Part shown: piece after piece, positions 18,483 to 28,277 of the stretch
Layout of the letters: each line of letters opens with the position of its first letter
Numbering within the stretch: the first letter of the stretch is position 1
NCBI GenBank assembly: GCA_951813015.1
Contig: CATOTG010000008.1
Coordinates: 546,742 to 610,741, forward strand
Reading direction: 5' to 3'
DNA: 64,000 bases
Source of the DNA: an uncultured Thermoanaerobaculia bacterium
Lineage (GTDB): Bacteria > Acidobacteriota > Thermoanaerobaculia > Multivoradales > Multivoraceae
The notes under the pieces: generated by a model
What the model saw: only the letters and a program-made list of their open reading frames with translations
Told to the model about the DNA's origin: nothing
Databases searched by the model: none
Position numbers and translations under genes: made by a program

Positions 18483-19523
18483 ATGGAGTTAGGACTGCTC
18501 GCGGGCGCCTTCGGCAGCCAGATGAACATCCCGATCGACCGGATTCGCCGGGCGGAGAGCGCCGGCTTCACCTCGGTATGGACGGCCGAGGCCTACGGAT
18601 CCGACGCGGTCTCGACGGCGGCGTGGGTTCTCGCCCAGACCTCGAAGATCAAGGTCGGCACGGCGATCATGCAGATGCCGGCGCGCAGTCCCGCGATGAC
18701 CGCGATGACCGCGATGACCCTGAACCAGCTCTCCGGAGGCCGTTTCCTGGTCGGTCTGGGCCCGTCCGGTCCCCAGGTGATCGAGGGCTGGCACGGCGTC
18801 GCGTACGGCCGGCCGCTGACCCGCACGAAGGAGTACGTCGAGATCATGCGCAAGGTCTTCGCGCGGGACGCGCCGGTCACCCACGACGGCTACCACTATC
18901 AGTTGCCCTATCGCGGCGACGACGCGACAGGTCTCGGCAAGCCGCTCAGGTGCATCCTGGCGGCGGACACGTCGATCCCGATCTACACGGCGTCGATCAG
19001 CCCGAACGGGCTCGCATGCAGCGCCGAGGTTGCGGACGGGGTGTTCCCGATCTGGATGAACCCGGAGCGATTCGACCTGCTCGAGGGCGCCCTCGACCGC
19101 GGCTTCGCTGCGGCCGGCAACGGCAAGGGACTGGACGACTTCCGGGTCATGCCGTTCGTCACCGTCGTGATGGGCGACGATGTGGAGCAGTGCCGCACTC
19201 CGGTCAAGAGGAGCATGGCCCTCTACATCGGCGGGATGGGCGCGCGCGACAAGAACTTCTACAACGACTACGCCAAGCGCCTCGGCTACCCTGACGAGGC
19301 GAAGGCCATCCAGGACAACTTCCTCGGCGGCAAGAAGAGCGAGGCGATCGGCGCCGTTCCGGACGCCCTGGTCGACGACGTCGCCCTGGTCGGTCCGAAG
19401 GAGCGGATCGTGGACCGTCTCGCGGCCTGGAGGGAAGCCGGGGCCAAGGGCCAGGTCGCTTCCATGCTGCTCGGCTGCCAGCAGCCGGAGGCGCTCGACG
19501 CAATCGCGGAGGCGGTGCTGTAG
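18483..19523 (+). CDS. LLM class F420-dependent oxidoreductase
   Basis: MELGLLAGAFGSQMNIPIDRIRRAESAGFTSVWTAEAYGSDAVSTAAWVLAQTSKIKVGTAIMQMPARSPAMTAM. Confidence 0.9.
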   Translation: MELGLLAGAFGSQMNIPIDRIRRAESAGFTSVWTAEAYGSDAVSTAAWVLAQTSKIKVGTAIMQMPARSPAMTAMTAMTLNQLSGGRFLVGLGPSGPQVIEGWHGVAYGRPLTRTKEYVEIMRKVFARDAPVTHDGYHYQLPYRGDDATGLGKPLRCILAADTSIPIYTASISPNGLACSAEVADGVFPIWMNPERFDLLEGALDRGFAAAGNGKGLDDFRVMPFVTVVMGDDVEQCRTPVKRSMALYIGGMGARDKNFYNDYAKRLGYPDEAKAIQDNFLGGKKSEAIGAVPDALVDDVALVGPKERIVDRLAAWREAGAKGQVASMLLGCQQPEALDAIAEAVL

Positions 19524-19740
19524 GGTCTCCGCCTGGTGCCGGCTTCCAGCTGCCGGTCCGCCGTCAGGAATCCGAGCCTCACTTCCTGGGCCTGAACGAG
19601 CAACCTTCCACGACGTCGAAGTAGCGGGCGGAGAGTAAGGCGGCGATCCGGAACCGGTCTGGCTGGTCGGCCAGATGGGCGAACCCGGTTTGTGGCCGAA
19701 TCTCCGGAGCCGGTGCTCCGCGCCGGATGCCGGCCAGAAC

Positions 19741-19799
19741 CCGGGTGGCGCGGTTCCGCGCCACCCGTGAACCAGTCCGTGCGCCCGTCAGCGGGCGCA
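19741..19799 (-). repeat. REP-like element copy B
   Basis: Reverse complement gcgcccgctgacgggcgcacggactggttcacgggtggcgcggaaccgcgccacccgg matches copy A, with both hairpins kept. Confidence 0.75.
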
Positions 19800-19813
19800 T
19801 GGATGGCAGGCTG

Positions 19814-22435
19814 CTAGGCGCCGTCGGCGCCCAGTCCCGGGCGGACGAGCCGCAAGGGGCCGGTGCGCTCGTACCGGTGCGCGGGCGTGTTCAGCACGGC
19901 GGCCAGTTCCGCCGCCTGGAAGGAAGCTTCGACGCGTTCCGGTGGCGGGGCGCCGTAGGCGGTCGTCCGTTGCTTCGGCACGCGGCCCAGCTTGCGGATC
20001 AGCGCCTCCATCGCGGACGGCGGCAGTTCCTGGCCGTGCTCGGCGCCGGCGGCGCGGGTGATGCTCTCGTTCATCAGCGTGCCGCCCAGGTCGTTCACCC
20101 CGGCCTGGAGGCAGGCCGCGACGCCTTCCGGCCCCATCTTGACCCAGGAGGCCTGGACGTTCTCGAACCAGGGGTGAAGCGCCAGCCGGGCGACGGCGTG
20201 CATGAGCACCGCCTCGCGGAAGGTCGGCCCCTTGCGGGCGCGGCCCTTGAGGTAGAGCGGCGCCTCCATGTGGACGAAGGGAAGGGGCACGAACTCGGTG
20301 AAGCCGCGGGTGCGCTTCTGCAGGTCGCGCAGGCGGAGCAGGTGGCGGGCCCAGTTACGCGGGCCGTCGACGTGGCCGTACATGATCGTCGCCGTCGTGC
20401 GGTAGCCGACCCCGTGGGCGGTCTCCATCACCTCGAGCCACTGGTCCGTGTTCAGCTTGTCGGGGCAGATGATCGCGCGAATCTCGTCGTCGAGGATTTC
20501 GGCAGCTGTGCCGGGCAGGGTGCCCAGGCCCGCCTCCTTGAGGAGCATCAGGTAGTCGCCAAGCGGCATGTCGAGGGTCGCGGCGCCCTGCCAGACCTCG
20601 AGCGGCGAGAAGGCGTGGACGTGGATTTCGGGCGCCGCCTCCTTCACCGCGCGGCAGATTCCGAGATACGTCTCGCCCGTGTAGTCCGGGTGGATGCCGC
20701 CCTGCATGCAGACTTCCGTCGCGCCGCGCTGCCAGGCCTCGACCGTGCGGCGCATGACCTCCTCGAGTTCCAGGTCGTACGGCTTGCCGCGCAGGTTCTC
20801 GCTCAGCTTGCCCTTCGAGAAGGCGCAGAACTGGCACTTGAAGTAGCAGACGTTCGTGTAGTTGATGTTCCTGTTGACGACGTAGGTCACCGTGTCGCCG
20901 TTGACCTCGCGACGGACCTGATCGGCGGCGGAACAGACGGCGGTGAAGTCGGCGCCGCGGGCGCGGAAGAGGGTGGCGATCTGATCCTCGGTCAGCTCCC
21001 CGCCCGAGCGGACCCGGTCGAGGGCCGCCTGAACGGGTGCGGAGAGGCGGTCGGCCAGCCCCTGGTGCAGATCGCGACCCGGGTCATGGACTCCGACTCC
21101 GGCGCGCACGCCCAGGGGTTCGCGGTCGTTCTCGCGCGTCGGAGCGATGGGGCTGTTGCCGTTCCCGTTTCGGGCGACCGGCGCCGTGACCGCGTCCAGG
21201 ACGTCGCGCGGCGGCGGCGTCTGTTCTCCCGGGGACCACTCGTCCGTGCGCGGCAGCCCGGTGGAGTCGATGCGCTGCAGCACCGCGGCACGGACGCCGC
21301 CCATGCGGCGGACGGCGCGACTCTGTCCGCGGCCGTCGTCGAGCCAGATCTCGCCGCGTCTGGCCCACTCCGGATAGACCGTCAGACGCTCGACCAGGGT
21401 CTTGCCGGCGGCGGCGGTCTCTTCGGCGAGACGTTCGAGGTGGGGCCACGGCGCTTCGGGGTTGACGAAGTCCGGAGTGACCGGCGAGACGCCGCCCCAG
21501 TCGTCGATGCCGGCTGCTACGAGTTGCGGCAGAACGCCCGGGCTCAGATTCGGCGGCGCCTGAATGTGCATCCCGGGTCCGAGCAAGAGGCGCGCCGCGG
21601 CGATCGTCCACAGCAGGTCCTCGAGGGTCGGCTCGGGCGCGTCCTTCATCCGGGTCCCGGGCTTGGCGCGGAAGTTCTGGACGATGACTTCCTGGATGTG
21701 ACCGTACTCTTCGTGCAGGCCGCGCATCGCGAGCAGGGCGTCGATCCGTTCCTCGCGCGTCTCGCCGATGCCGATCAGAATGCCGGAGGTGAAGGGCACC
21801 CGTGCCTCGCCGGCCAGCCGGAGCGTCTCCATCCTTCGCGAGGGCACCTTGTCGGGGCAGCCGTAGTGCGCCTGGCCCTTCTCGTGCAGCCGCATGGACA
21901 CGCTCTCCAGCATGATGCCCATCGACGGCGATACGGGGCGCAGACGCTCGATGTCCCCGGCGGTCATCAGGCCCGGGTTCAGGTGGGGCAGGAGCCCGGT
22001 CTCGGTAAACACCCGTTCCGCGGCCTCGCGGAGGTAGGAGAGGGTCGACTCGTGGCCGAGTTCCGCCAGGCCCTCGCGGGCCGCCTTGTAGCGCAGCTCG
22101 GGCTTGTCCCCGAGGGTGAAGAGAGCCTCCTTGCAACCGGCCGCCGCGGCGAGGCGTGCCTGGCTCAGCACGCTGTCGAGCGGCATGTACGCCGCCTCGC
22201 CCTTCCTGGGCGGCTGTGCGAAAACGCAGTAGTGGCAGATGTCCCGGCACAGGTGGGTGAGCGGCAGGAACACCTTGCGCGAGTAGGAGATCAGGTCGCC
22301 GTGGCCCCGGTCGCGCAGCTCGCCGGCCATTTCGACCAGCTGGTCGAGGCCGGCGCCCGGCTCGATGCGGGCAAGCGCGTGCGCTTCGTCAGGGGTCGGG
22401 CGACGGTCCAGGAACGCGCTGAGCGGAGGTGACAT
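19814..22435 (-). CDS. fbiC: Fused FO synthase (CofG-CofH, FbiC-like), two radical SAM domains
   Basis: CRDICHYCVF (N-terminal CofG half) and CYFKCQFCAF (C-terminal CofH half); 873 aa. Confidence 0.95.
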   Translation of the reverse strand: MSPPLSAFLDRRPTPDEAHALARIEPGAGLDQLVEMAGELRDRGHGDLISYSRKVFLPLTHLCRDICHYCVFAQPPRKGEAAYMPLDSVLSQARLAAAAGCKEALFTLGDKPELRYKAAREGLAELGHESTLSYLREAAERVFTETGLLPHLNPGLMTAGDIERLRPVSPSMGIMLESVSMRLHEKGQAHYGCPDKVPSRRMETLRLAGEARVPFTSGILIGIGETREERIDALLAMRGLHEEYGHIQEVIVQNFRAKPGTRMKDAPEPTLEDLLWTIAAARLLLGPGMHIQAPPNLSPGVLPQLVAAGIDDWGGVSPVTPDFVNPEAPWPHLERLAEETAAAGKTLVERLTVYPEWARRGEIWLDDGRGQSRAVRRMGGVRAAVLQRIDSTGLPRTDEWSPGEQTPPPRDVLDAVTAPVARNGNGNSPIAPTRENDREPLGVRAGVGVHDPGRDLHQGLADRLSAPVQAALDRVRSGGELTEDQIATLFRARGADFTAVCSAADQVRREVNGDTVTYVVNRNINYTNVCYFKCQFCAFSKGKLSENLRGKPYDLELEEVMRRTVEAWQRGATEVCMQGGIHPDYTGETYLGICRAVKEAAPEIHVHAFSPLEVWQGAATLDMPLGDYLMLLKEAGLGTLPGTAAEILDDEIRAIICPDKLNTDQWLEVMETAHGVGYRTTATIMYGHVDGPRNWARHLLRLRDLQKRTRGFTEFVPLPFVHMEAPLYLKGRARKGPTFREAVLMHAVARLALHPWFENVQASWVKMGPEGVAACLQAGVNDLGGTLMNESITRAAGAEHGQELPPSAMEALIRKLGRVPKQRTTAYGAPPPERVEASFQAAELAAVLNTPAHRYERTGPLRLVRPGLGADGA

Positions 22436-22528
22436 GGCGATGACGGCGGCGGGCGCCGAGCCGATCGGTGCCCGGCGACAATTTCGATCGGACTGGGATG
22501 CGACAGGCTCGAAGAGTGCCGAACGGTA

Positions 22529-23239
22529 TCAGTCCCGGTTGCGCGGGATCTCCAGCCGGTCCGGCGCCCCGAGTCCACGCAGGAAGCGGCCTGTTCGGCC
22601 CGAACGGTCGAGCCGCAGCAGTTCGGCCAGATCGTCCGGATGGTCCACGTCGAGTCCGAGATTCGCGAGGACCACGCTGGAGTGAGCGGCTCTCGCCCTT
22701 TCCGCCTCCCGCAGATGGGCGTGGAAGCTGCCGTCGCCGAAGCGGAACGGGATGCATCCGGGCGGCGAACAGACCAGGGCGTTGGTCCCGGAACGGAAGC
22801 GGTCGGGCGCCACGGTCACCGCCGCTCCCGGCGCCTGTCCGCCCATCTGGCGTCTTTGATCCTCGAAGTGCCGGGCGCAGAGTTCCTGCAGGTCCGCCGC
22901 GGTCACCAGGGGCAGGTCGATCGGCAAGACGAGCATCGTCGCCTCGCCGCGGCGCCCGAGTTCCCCGGCGGCCGTGCCCAGCGCCCGGTTCAGGCCTCGC
23001 CGGGGCTCGGACAGAACCTCGCATCCGGCTGCCCTGAGGTAGCTCGCCGCCACGTCGTCCGCGGTCACGGCAAGCGTGCCCGTGACGTGGGGGGCGCCCG
23101 CTATCGCCTCGAGCACGTCGTCGAGCATCGAGCGGGCCAGGGCCTCCCGCTCTCCGGCGCTCAGGATGGGAGACAGCCTCCGCTTGGCCTCGGACCAGGC
23201 CTTGACCGGCAGGACCGTCCACAGGCCCTCCGTCGTCAC
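22529..23239 (-). CDS. cofC: 2-phospho-L-lactate (or PEP) guanylyltransferase CofC/FbiD
   Basis: VTTEGLWTVLPVKAWSEAKRRLSPILSAGEREALARSMLDDVLEAI; GTG start overlapping the cofD stop. Confidence 0.9.
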   Translation of the reverse strand: MTTEGLWTVLPVKAWSEAKRRLSPILSAGEREALARSMLDDVLEAIAGAPHVTGTLAVTADDVAASYLRAAGCEVLSEPRRGLNRALGTAAGELGRRGEATMLVLPIDLPLVTAADLQELCARHFEDQRRQMGGQAPGAAVTVAPDRFRSGTNALVCSPPGCIPFRFGDGSFHAHLREAERARAAHSSVVLANLGLDVDHPDDLAELLRLDRSGRTGRFLRGLGAPDRLEIPRNRD

Positions 23240-24318
23240 GTGGACGGTTCCGGCGGCGCGGCTTCCACGATGTCGTCGGGCGGGAGGGCGAGCCCGCGGG
23301 CGAAGTCCATCGTCTCCCTGGCGAGGCGTTCGCGGTCGGCCAGCGTCTCCATCACCGTGCCGGTCACCAGGGTGGGGAGGCCGAGATTCTCGATTGCCGC
23401 CGCCTGCCCGGCATCGACGCGATCGATGACGAAGCCGTCGAGCAGATCCCGTTTCCGGTAGTGCCTGGCGACCCCGATTGCCGTGACCGGCATCCCGAGT
23501 TCCGCCATCATCTTGCCCGCGGGGCCCTTGATCGCCGCGCCGCCGACGATGGGTGAGACCGCGACGACGGGAACTCTTGTGCGGCGCAGGGCCCGCTCGA
23601 CGCCCGGCGCCGCGAGCACGGGATCGACGCTGACGAAGGGGTTCGAGGGGCAGATGACGATCGCCGCCGTCGCGTCGTCCTCGAGGGCGGCGAGGAAGTC
23701 CGGCGCCGGGCGGGCGGCATCGACGCCCGCAAAGCGGAAGCCCGTCACCGCCGGGGCGCAGCGGTCGCGGACGAAGTAGTGCTGGAAGCTCAGTTCGCCG
23801 TCCGGCGTGCCGACGACGGTGCGCACCGGATCGTCGCTCATCGGCAGCACCCTCGCTTCGACGCCGAGCGCCCGGCACAGCGCGTCCGTCACCCCGGTCA
23901 GGCTTTCGCCGGCGCGGAGTCTGCGGGTCCGCTCCACGTGGGTCGCCAGATCCCGGTCGCCGAGCCGAAACCAGGTCTCGCCGCCGAGCCTGGCAAGCGC
24001 CTCAAGGAAGGACCACGTTTCGTGCGCCTGACCCCAGCCGGTAACGCGGTTGGAGACGCCGGCCAGGGTGTACATCACCGTGTCGAGGTCGGGGCAGACG
24101 CGGAGACCGAGATGATCGAAGTCGTCCGCCGTGTTGCAGACGATCGTCAGGTCCTCCGGCGGCAGAACCCGCGACAGTCCGAGTGCGAGCTTGGCGCCGC
24201 CAACGCCGCCGGACAGCGCGAGGCAGCGGCCCGTGCCGAGGCCCGCCGGAACAGATTCCGGTTGCGAGTCGGCACTGCGCGTCCGGGCGCCCTCCGACGG
24301 CGACGGGCCGGTGCTCAC
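23236..24318 (-). CDS. cofD: LPPG:FO 2-phospho-L-lactate transferase CofD
   Basis: CLALSGGVGGAKLALGLSRVLPPEDLTIVCNTADDFDHLGLRVCPDLDTVMYTLAG. Confidence 0.95.
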   Translation of the reverse strand: MSTGPSPSEGARTRSADSQPESVPAGLGTGRCLALSGGVGGAKLALGLSRVLPPEDLTIVCNTADDFDHLGLRVCPDLDTVMYTLAGVSNRVTGWGQAHETWSFLEALARLGGETWFRLGDRDLATHVERTRRLRAGESLTGVTDALCRALGVEARVLPMSDDPVRTVVGTPDGELSFQHYFVRDRCAPAVTGFRFAGVDAARPAPDFLAALEDDATAAIVICPSNPFVSVDPVLAAPGVERALRRTRVPVVAVSPIVGGAAIKGPAGKMMAELGMPVTAIGVARHYRKRDLLDGFVIDRVDAGQAAAIENLGLPTLVTGTVMETLADRERLARETMDFARGLALPPDDIVEAAPPEPST

Positions 24319-25076
24319 CGGAACAGATCCTGGTTGCGAGGCCGCAGGAGCGCGCGCGCGTCCTGAGCCGGCCCGAGCTTCTTCAGGCCGCGGACGCGCA
24401 CCACGGGTGCGCCTTCGTCGCCCTCGCCCTGGACGATTTGGGCGGCGCTTGCGATCTGGTCGGCGATCCCGGTTTCCGATACCTGGAGTTCACGGCCGAA
24501 CCGGTCGCGGTCCCCGCGCAGGTCCCACAGGGCCGTCATGCCGGCGACGCCGATTGCCAGCCCGACGGTGCCGAGACGCCAGGCCCGTCCGACGCTGTCG
24601 TTGATCATCACGCCGATGTCCTCGACCCCGAAACGCGCCGCGAGCGCTTCACGCAGGGCCGCCGCCGAGGCGTCCGGATCCTCCGGCAGGAGCAGGGCGC
24701 AGCCGTGGTCGTCGCCGGGACGCAGGTTCGACTGATCGATCCCCGCGTTCGCCAGCACCAGGCCGAGCCGATGCTCGACGATGATGACCCCCGGCACGGT
24801 GCGGAGCACTGCGGTGGATTCGCGGAGCACGAGTTCGATCAGCCGCGGATCCTTGTCGCACTCCGCCGCCAGCCGCACGGCTTCCGCACGGGGTTCGACC
24901 GTCGCGAGTTCGACGATTCGGCCTTCGGCCTTGGAGACGATCTTCTGGGCGACGACGAGTACATCGCCGGCGCGCAGCTTCAAGCGCGCCCGGTGCATCG
25001 CTTCCGTGATCAGGAAGGCCAGGTCGTCGCCGGGTCGGACTTCGGGAAGGCCGGGTACGGACTGGATGCTCAACAT
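24315..25076 (-). CDS. cofE: F420-0:gamma-glutamyl ligase CofE
   Basis: GDVLVVAQKIVSKAEGRIVELATVEPRAEA...MINDSVGRAWRLGTVGLAIGVAG; 253 aa, so no FbiB-type C-terminal domain. Confidence 0.95.
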   Translation of the reverse strand: MLSIQSVPGLPEVRPGDDLAFLITEAMHRARLKLRAGDVLVVAQKIVSKAEGRIVELATVEPRAEAVRLAAECDKDPRLIELVLRESTAVLRTVPGVIIVEHRLGLVLANAGIDQSNLRPGDDHGCALLLPEDPDASAAALREALAARFGVEDIGVMINDSVGRAWRLGTVGLAIGVAGMTALWDLRGDRDRFGRELQVSETGIADQIASAAQIVQGEGDEGAPVVRVRGLKKLGPAQDARALLRPRNQDLFR

Positions 25077-25117
25077 GATGCAGACGACGACGCGGCGGCC
25101 GGTGAACGCGGAGGAAC

Positions 25118-25236
25118 GGATCGGAAGTTCGGAGGCCGAAGGGTACCCGTCGCCTCGGGTACTGCTCCCCCGCGGCCCACCACGTCTGCACCTCAGGATC
25201 GGAAGTTCAAAGGCCGAAGGCTACCCGTCGCCTCGG
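25118..25236. repeat. Direct repeat, 41 bp x2, period 78 bp
   Basis: ggatcggaagttc[ga][ga]aggccgaagg[gc]tacccgtcgcctcgg at 25118-25158 and 25196-25236. Confidence 0.85.
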
Positions 25237-25285
25237 CACGGGTGCGGCGAGTGCGGCAAGCGAGGCAGTCGTCAGCCGACCGTCT

Positions 25286-25990
25286 TCAGGGAGTGCGGGT
25301 CGCCTGGCCGGTAATCCGGATCCCCGCGCCGGCGATGCCGTACTTGCGGTTCAACTGGATCAGGACGGAGGTCAGCGCCTCGGCGGCGGCGGCGTTGTCG
25401 AGCGGCCCGGCGTGCCAGCCGCGCATCCCCAGCGCCTCGATCAGTTCGATGACTTCGGCGCGCGCCGCCGGGTCGTCGCCGGTCACCAGGACGTCGCAAT
25501 CCACCGCGTCGTCCTCGCGCAGATGGGCGGCGCCGACGTTCTGGAAGGCGGAGACGACGCGCACGTCCGGGCCGACGGCCTGCTGGGCGATCACCGCGGC
25601 GCAGCCCTCGTCGGGAAGCTGCACCCGGGCGACCTTCGGCGGGACGAGCGGCACCGTGCAGTCGACCAGGATCTTGCCCTGGAGCGCGTCGCGCACGGCC
25701 TCCAGCGTGGCACGCTGGAAGGCGTAAGGCACGGTCAGCACGACGAGGTCGCCTTCCTCGGCGGCGCTCAGGTTGTCCGTGCCGCGGACCGAGGGGGCCA
25801 GGCCCTGCGCGCGAAGCTGCTCGTTCACGTCCTCGGCCGAGCCGGCGCCCTTTTCCCGCGAGCGCGAGCCGATGACGATCGAGTAGCCGGCCGCGGCCCA
25901 GCGCCGGGCGAGGCCGCCGCCAAGGTCGCCGGTGGCGCCGAGCATGGCGAGAGTGGGCAGTGGCGGACTGGCGGAGTCGTTCTCGGACAT
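25286..25990 (-). CDS. fno: NADPH-dependent F420 reductase (Fno/NpdG)
   Basis: LAMLGATGDLGGGLARRWAAAGYSIVIGSRSREKG; last gene of the F420 cluster. Confidence 0.9.
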   Translation of the reverse strand: MSENDSASPPLPTLAMLGATGDLGGGLARRWAAAGYSIVIGSRSREKGAGSAEDVNEQLRAQGLAPSVRGTDNLSAAEEGDLVVLTVPYAFQRATLEAVRDALQGKILVDCTVPLVPPKVARVQLPDEGCAAVIAQQAVGPDVRVVSAFQNVGAAHLREDDAVDCDVLVTGDDPAARAEVIELIEALGMRGWHAGPLDNAAAAEALTSVLIQLNRKYGIAGAGIRITGQATRTP

Positions 25991-26097
25991 CGGCGGCTTC
26001 CAGTGGAGTGAGTTGAAGTCGGGGCCTCACAGGCGAAGGCCCCACGGATGTGAGGGCGGGGATCGTATACCGCCCGATTCGGCTCAGCCTGCCTCTG

Positions 26098-26495
26098 CTT
26101 GCGCCGCCGGTGGGGCGTTACCTCGTTGACCGTGCAGCCTTCGGCGCCCGGCGGGGGCGTGCGGCTGCTGCTTGCGCCGCCGGTGGAGCGTTACCGCGTT
26201 GACCGTGCGGCCTTCGGCGCCCGGCGGGGGCGTGCGGCTGCTACTTGCGCCGCCGGTGGAGCGTTACCGCGTCGACCGTGCGGCCTTCTGCGTCCGGCGG
26301 GGGCGTGCGGCTGCTGCTTGCGCCGCCGGTGGAGCGTTACCGCGTCGACCGTGCGGCGTTCTGCGCCCGGCGGGGGCGTGCGGCTGCTGCTTGCGCCGCC
26401 GGTGGAGCGTTACCGCGTCGACCGTGCGGCCTTCTGCGTCCGGCGGGGGCGTGCGGCTGCTACTTGCGCCGCCGGTGGAGCGTTACCGCGTCGAC
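26098..26495. repeat. 73-bp tandem repeat, 5 full units plus partial
   Basis: Unit cttgcgccgccggtggagcgttaccgcgt[ct]gaccgtgcggcctt... starts at 26098, 26171, 26244, 26317, 26390 and 26463; the last partial unit is the 3' end of terC. Confidence 0.95.
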
Positions 26496-27258
26496 CTCCT
26501 GCTTTCGCTCCCACCAGTTCTGGTACAGGTCGAGCGCGAACATCAGCAGCAGGATGAAGATGACGATCCACTGCGGGATGTACGGGGTGGGGGCGCCGTT
26601 CACGGTCAGGTGCGCGCTGTGGCCCGCTTCGAGGATCAGCACGAAGCCGATCAGCAGGAGGACGAACAGGCCGAGGATCTCGAACTCGGGGTTGGAGCTG
26701 AGGAACCGCGAGATCGGACCGGCGAAGACCAGCATCAGCGCGACCGAGATGAGCACCGAGCCGACCATGACGGCGAAGATGTCCGTCATGCCGACGACGG
26801 TCAGGATCGAGTCGACGGAGAAGATCAGGTTCATGCCGACGATCAGGGTGACCACCTCGGCGAAGCGGCTTGCCTTCGCGACCCTCGTGCTCGACCGCCT
26901 TCAGCTTGATGCGCAGCTCCTTGATGCCCTTCCAGATCAGGAACAGGCCGCCGATCACGAGCACGAGCGACTTGCCGTCGACGCTGCCGGCCATCCCGAC
27001 GCCGAGGAACGCCCCGTCGAAGGTCCAGAGTTCGGTCGTCGCGGCCCCGAGCACCAGGCTCAGGATCAGCAGCAGCACGATGCGGAGCGCCATCGCCAGC
27101 ACCAGGCCGAGCTGGATCGCCTGCTTGCGCCGAGCGTCGGGCAGCTTGTTGGCGATGATCGTGATGATGATCAGGTTGTCGGCGCCGAGCGCAATCTGAA
27201 TCAGCGTGACCGAGAAAAGCGCCGCCCAGAAGGACGGCTGGCCAAGGAGTTCGATCAT
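26460..27258 (-). pseudogene. TerC family integral membrane protein, reading frame split by a frameshift near 26875
   Basis: MIELLGQPSFWAALFSVTLIQIALGADNLIIITIIANKLP...IKLKAVEHEGREGKPLR, then another frame: AEVVTLIVGMNLIFSVDSILTVVGMTDIFAVMVGSVLISVALMLVFAGPI...; both halves are TerC. Confidence 0.85.
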
Positions 27259-27438
27259 CGGCGCGCCCCGTGATTCGCGCGCCGGATGCGGTTACACTGC
27301 GCGCCCGTCCTCTTGCAGGCCTTGACCCTTGAACTCCCGCGCCAGGCGGTTCGGGCGCCCCCCGGGTTGCACGGCGAGTCCGTCCTCTTCCAACCCTTGA
27401 CCATCAGCAGCCGACCCTCCAGGAGACTGTTCTACGCC

Positions 27439-28050
27439 ATGAAGCTACACGAAGCCGCCACCGCCCCCAACTGCCGCCGCGTCCGCATCTTCCTCGCCGA
27501 GAAGGGCATTGAGGTTCCCATCGTACCGGTCGACCTGGGCAATGCCGAAAACCGCCAGGAGCCCTTCCGCCAGAAGAACCCGTTGGGCCGCGTTCCCGTG
27601 CTCGAGCTCGACGACGGCACGTTCATCGCCGAGTCGGTCGCCATCTGCCGCTACTTCGAGCAGCTGCAGCCGGAACCCGTTCTGATGGGCGGCAGCGACC
27701 CCGAAGAGGCGGCCCGCATCGAGATGTGGCAGCGGCGCATGGAGATGGAAATCGCCCTGCCGATCATGCAGGTCTTCCGCAACACCCACCCGTACTTCGC
27801 CAAGCTCATCGAGCAGTACCCGGACTACGGAGAAGGTCAGCGCAGCCACGCGACGAAGCGCCTGGCCTGGCTCGACCGGGAACTTGCGGACCGTGAGTTC
27901 GTCGCCGGCGACGAGTACTCGATCGCCGACATCACCGCCCAGATCGGGATCGACTTCGGCCGGGTGACCAGGTTCAAGGTCACCGAGGAGACGCCGAACC
28001 TGCTGCGTTGGCACCAGGCCGTGTCGGCGCGGCCGAGCGCGAAGGCGTAG
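27439..28050 (+). CDS. Glutathione S-transferase family protein
   Basis: MKLHEAATAPNCRRVRIFLAEKGIEVPIVPVDL...NPLGRVPVLELDDGTFIAESVAICRYFE. Confidence 0.9.
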   Translation: MKLHEAATAPNCRRVRIFLAEKGIEVPIVPVDLGNAENRQEPFRQKNPLGRVPVLELDDGTFIAESVAICRYFEQLQPEPVLMGGSDPEEAARIEMWQRRMEMEIALPIMQVFRNTHPYFAKLIEQYPDYGEGQRSHATKRLAWLDRELADREFVAGDEYSIADITAQIGIDFGRVTRFKVTEETPNLLRWHQAVSARPSAKA

Positions 28051-28277
28051 GACCGGCCGTTCGCTGCCGAGCCGGTTGACGGTGGTTGGGCCGGGCTTCA
28101 GGCTGACCTCGTGACAACTCCTGAGGAGTGCGGGGAGCGGCCCGGAAATCGCCGACGAAGTCCGGTTGTTCAGGCGCGAGCCTCGGCGCACGCCGACGGG
28201 TTTCACATCGGTCCTGAACCTTGTTCCATGACCTGCTGCGATCCTTGCCGAGCGTTGTTCTCGCCTGGAGCGGACTC

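Noticed and set aside
19727-22432. 901-aa plus-strand ORF
   Set aside because: Antisense to fbiC; Arg/His/Gly/Ala-rich translation typical of a shadow frame in GC-rich DNA, with no domain signatures.
26098-26495. Possible CRISPR array (also considered for 17414-17497 and 47771-48024)
   Set aside because: Units are directly contiguous without unique spacers, and no cas genes are present.
26245-27273. 342-aa plus-strand ORF over terC
   Set aside because: Antisense and built partly from the 73-bp array.
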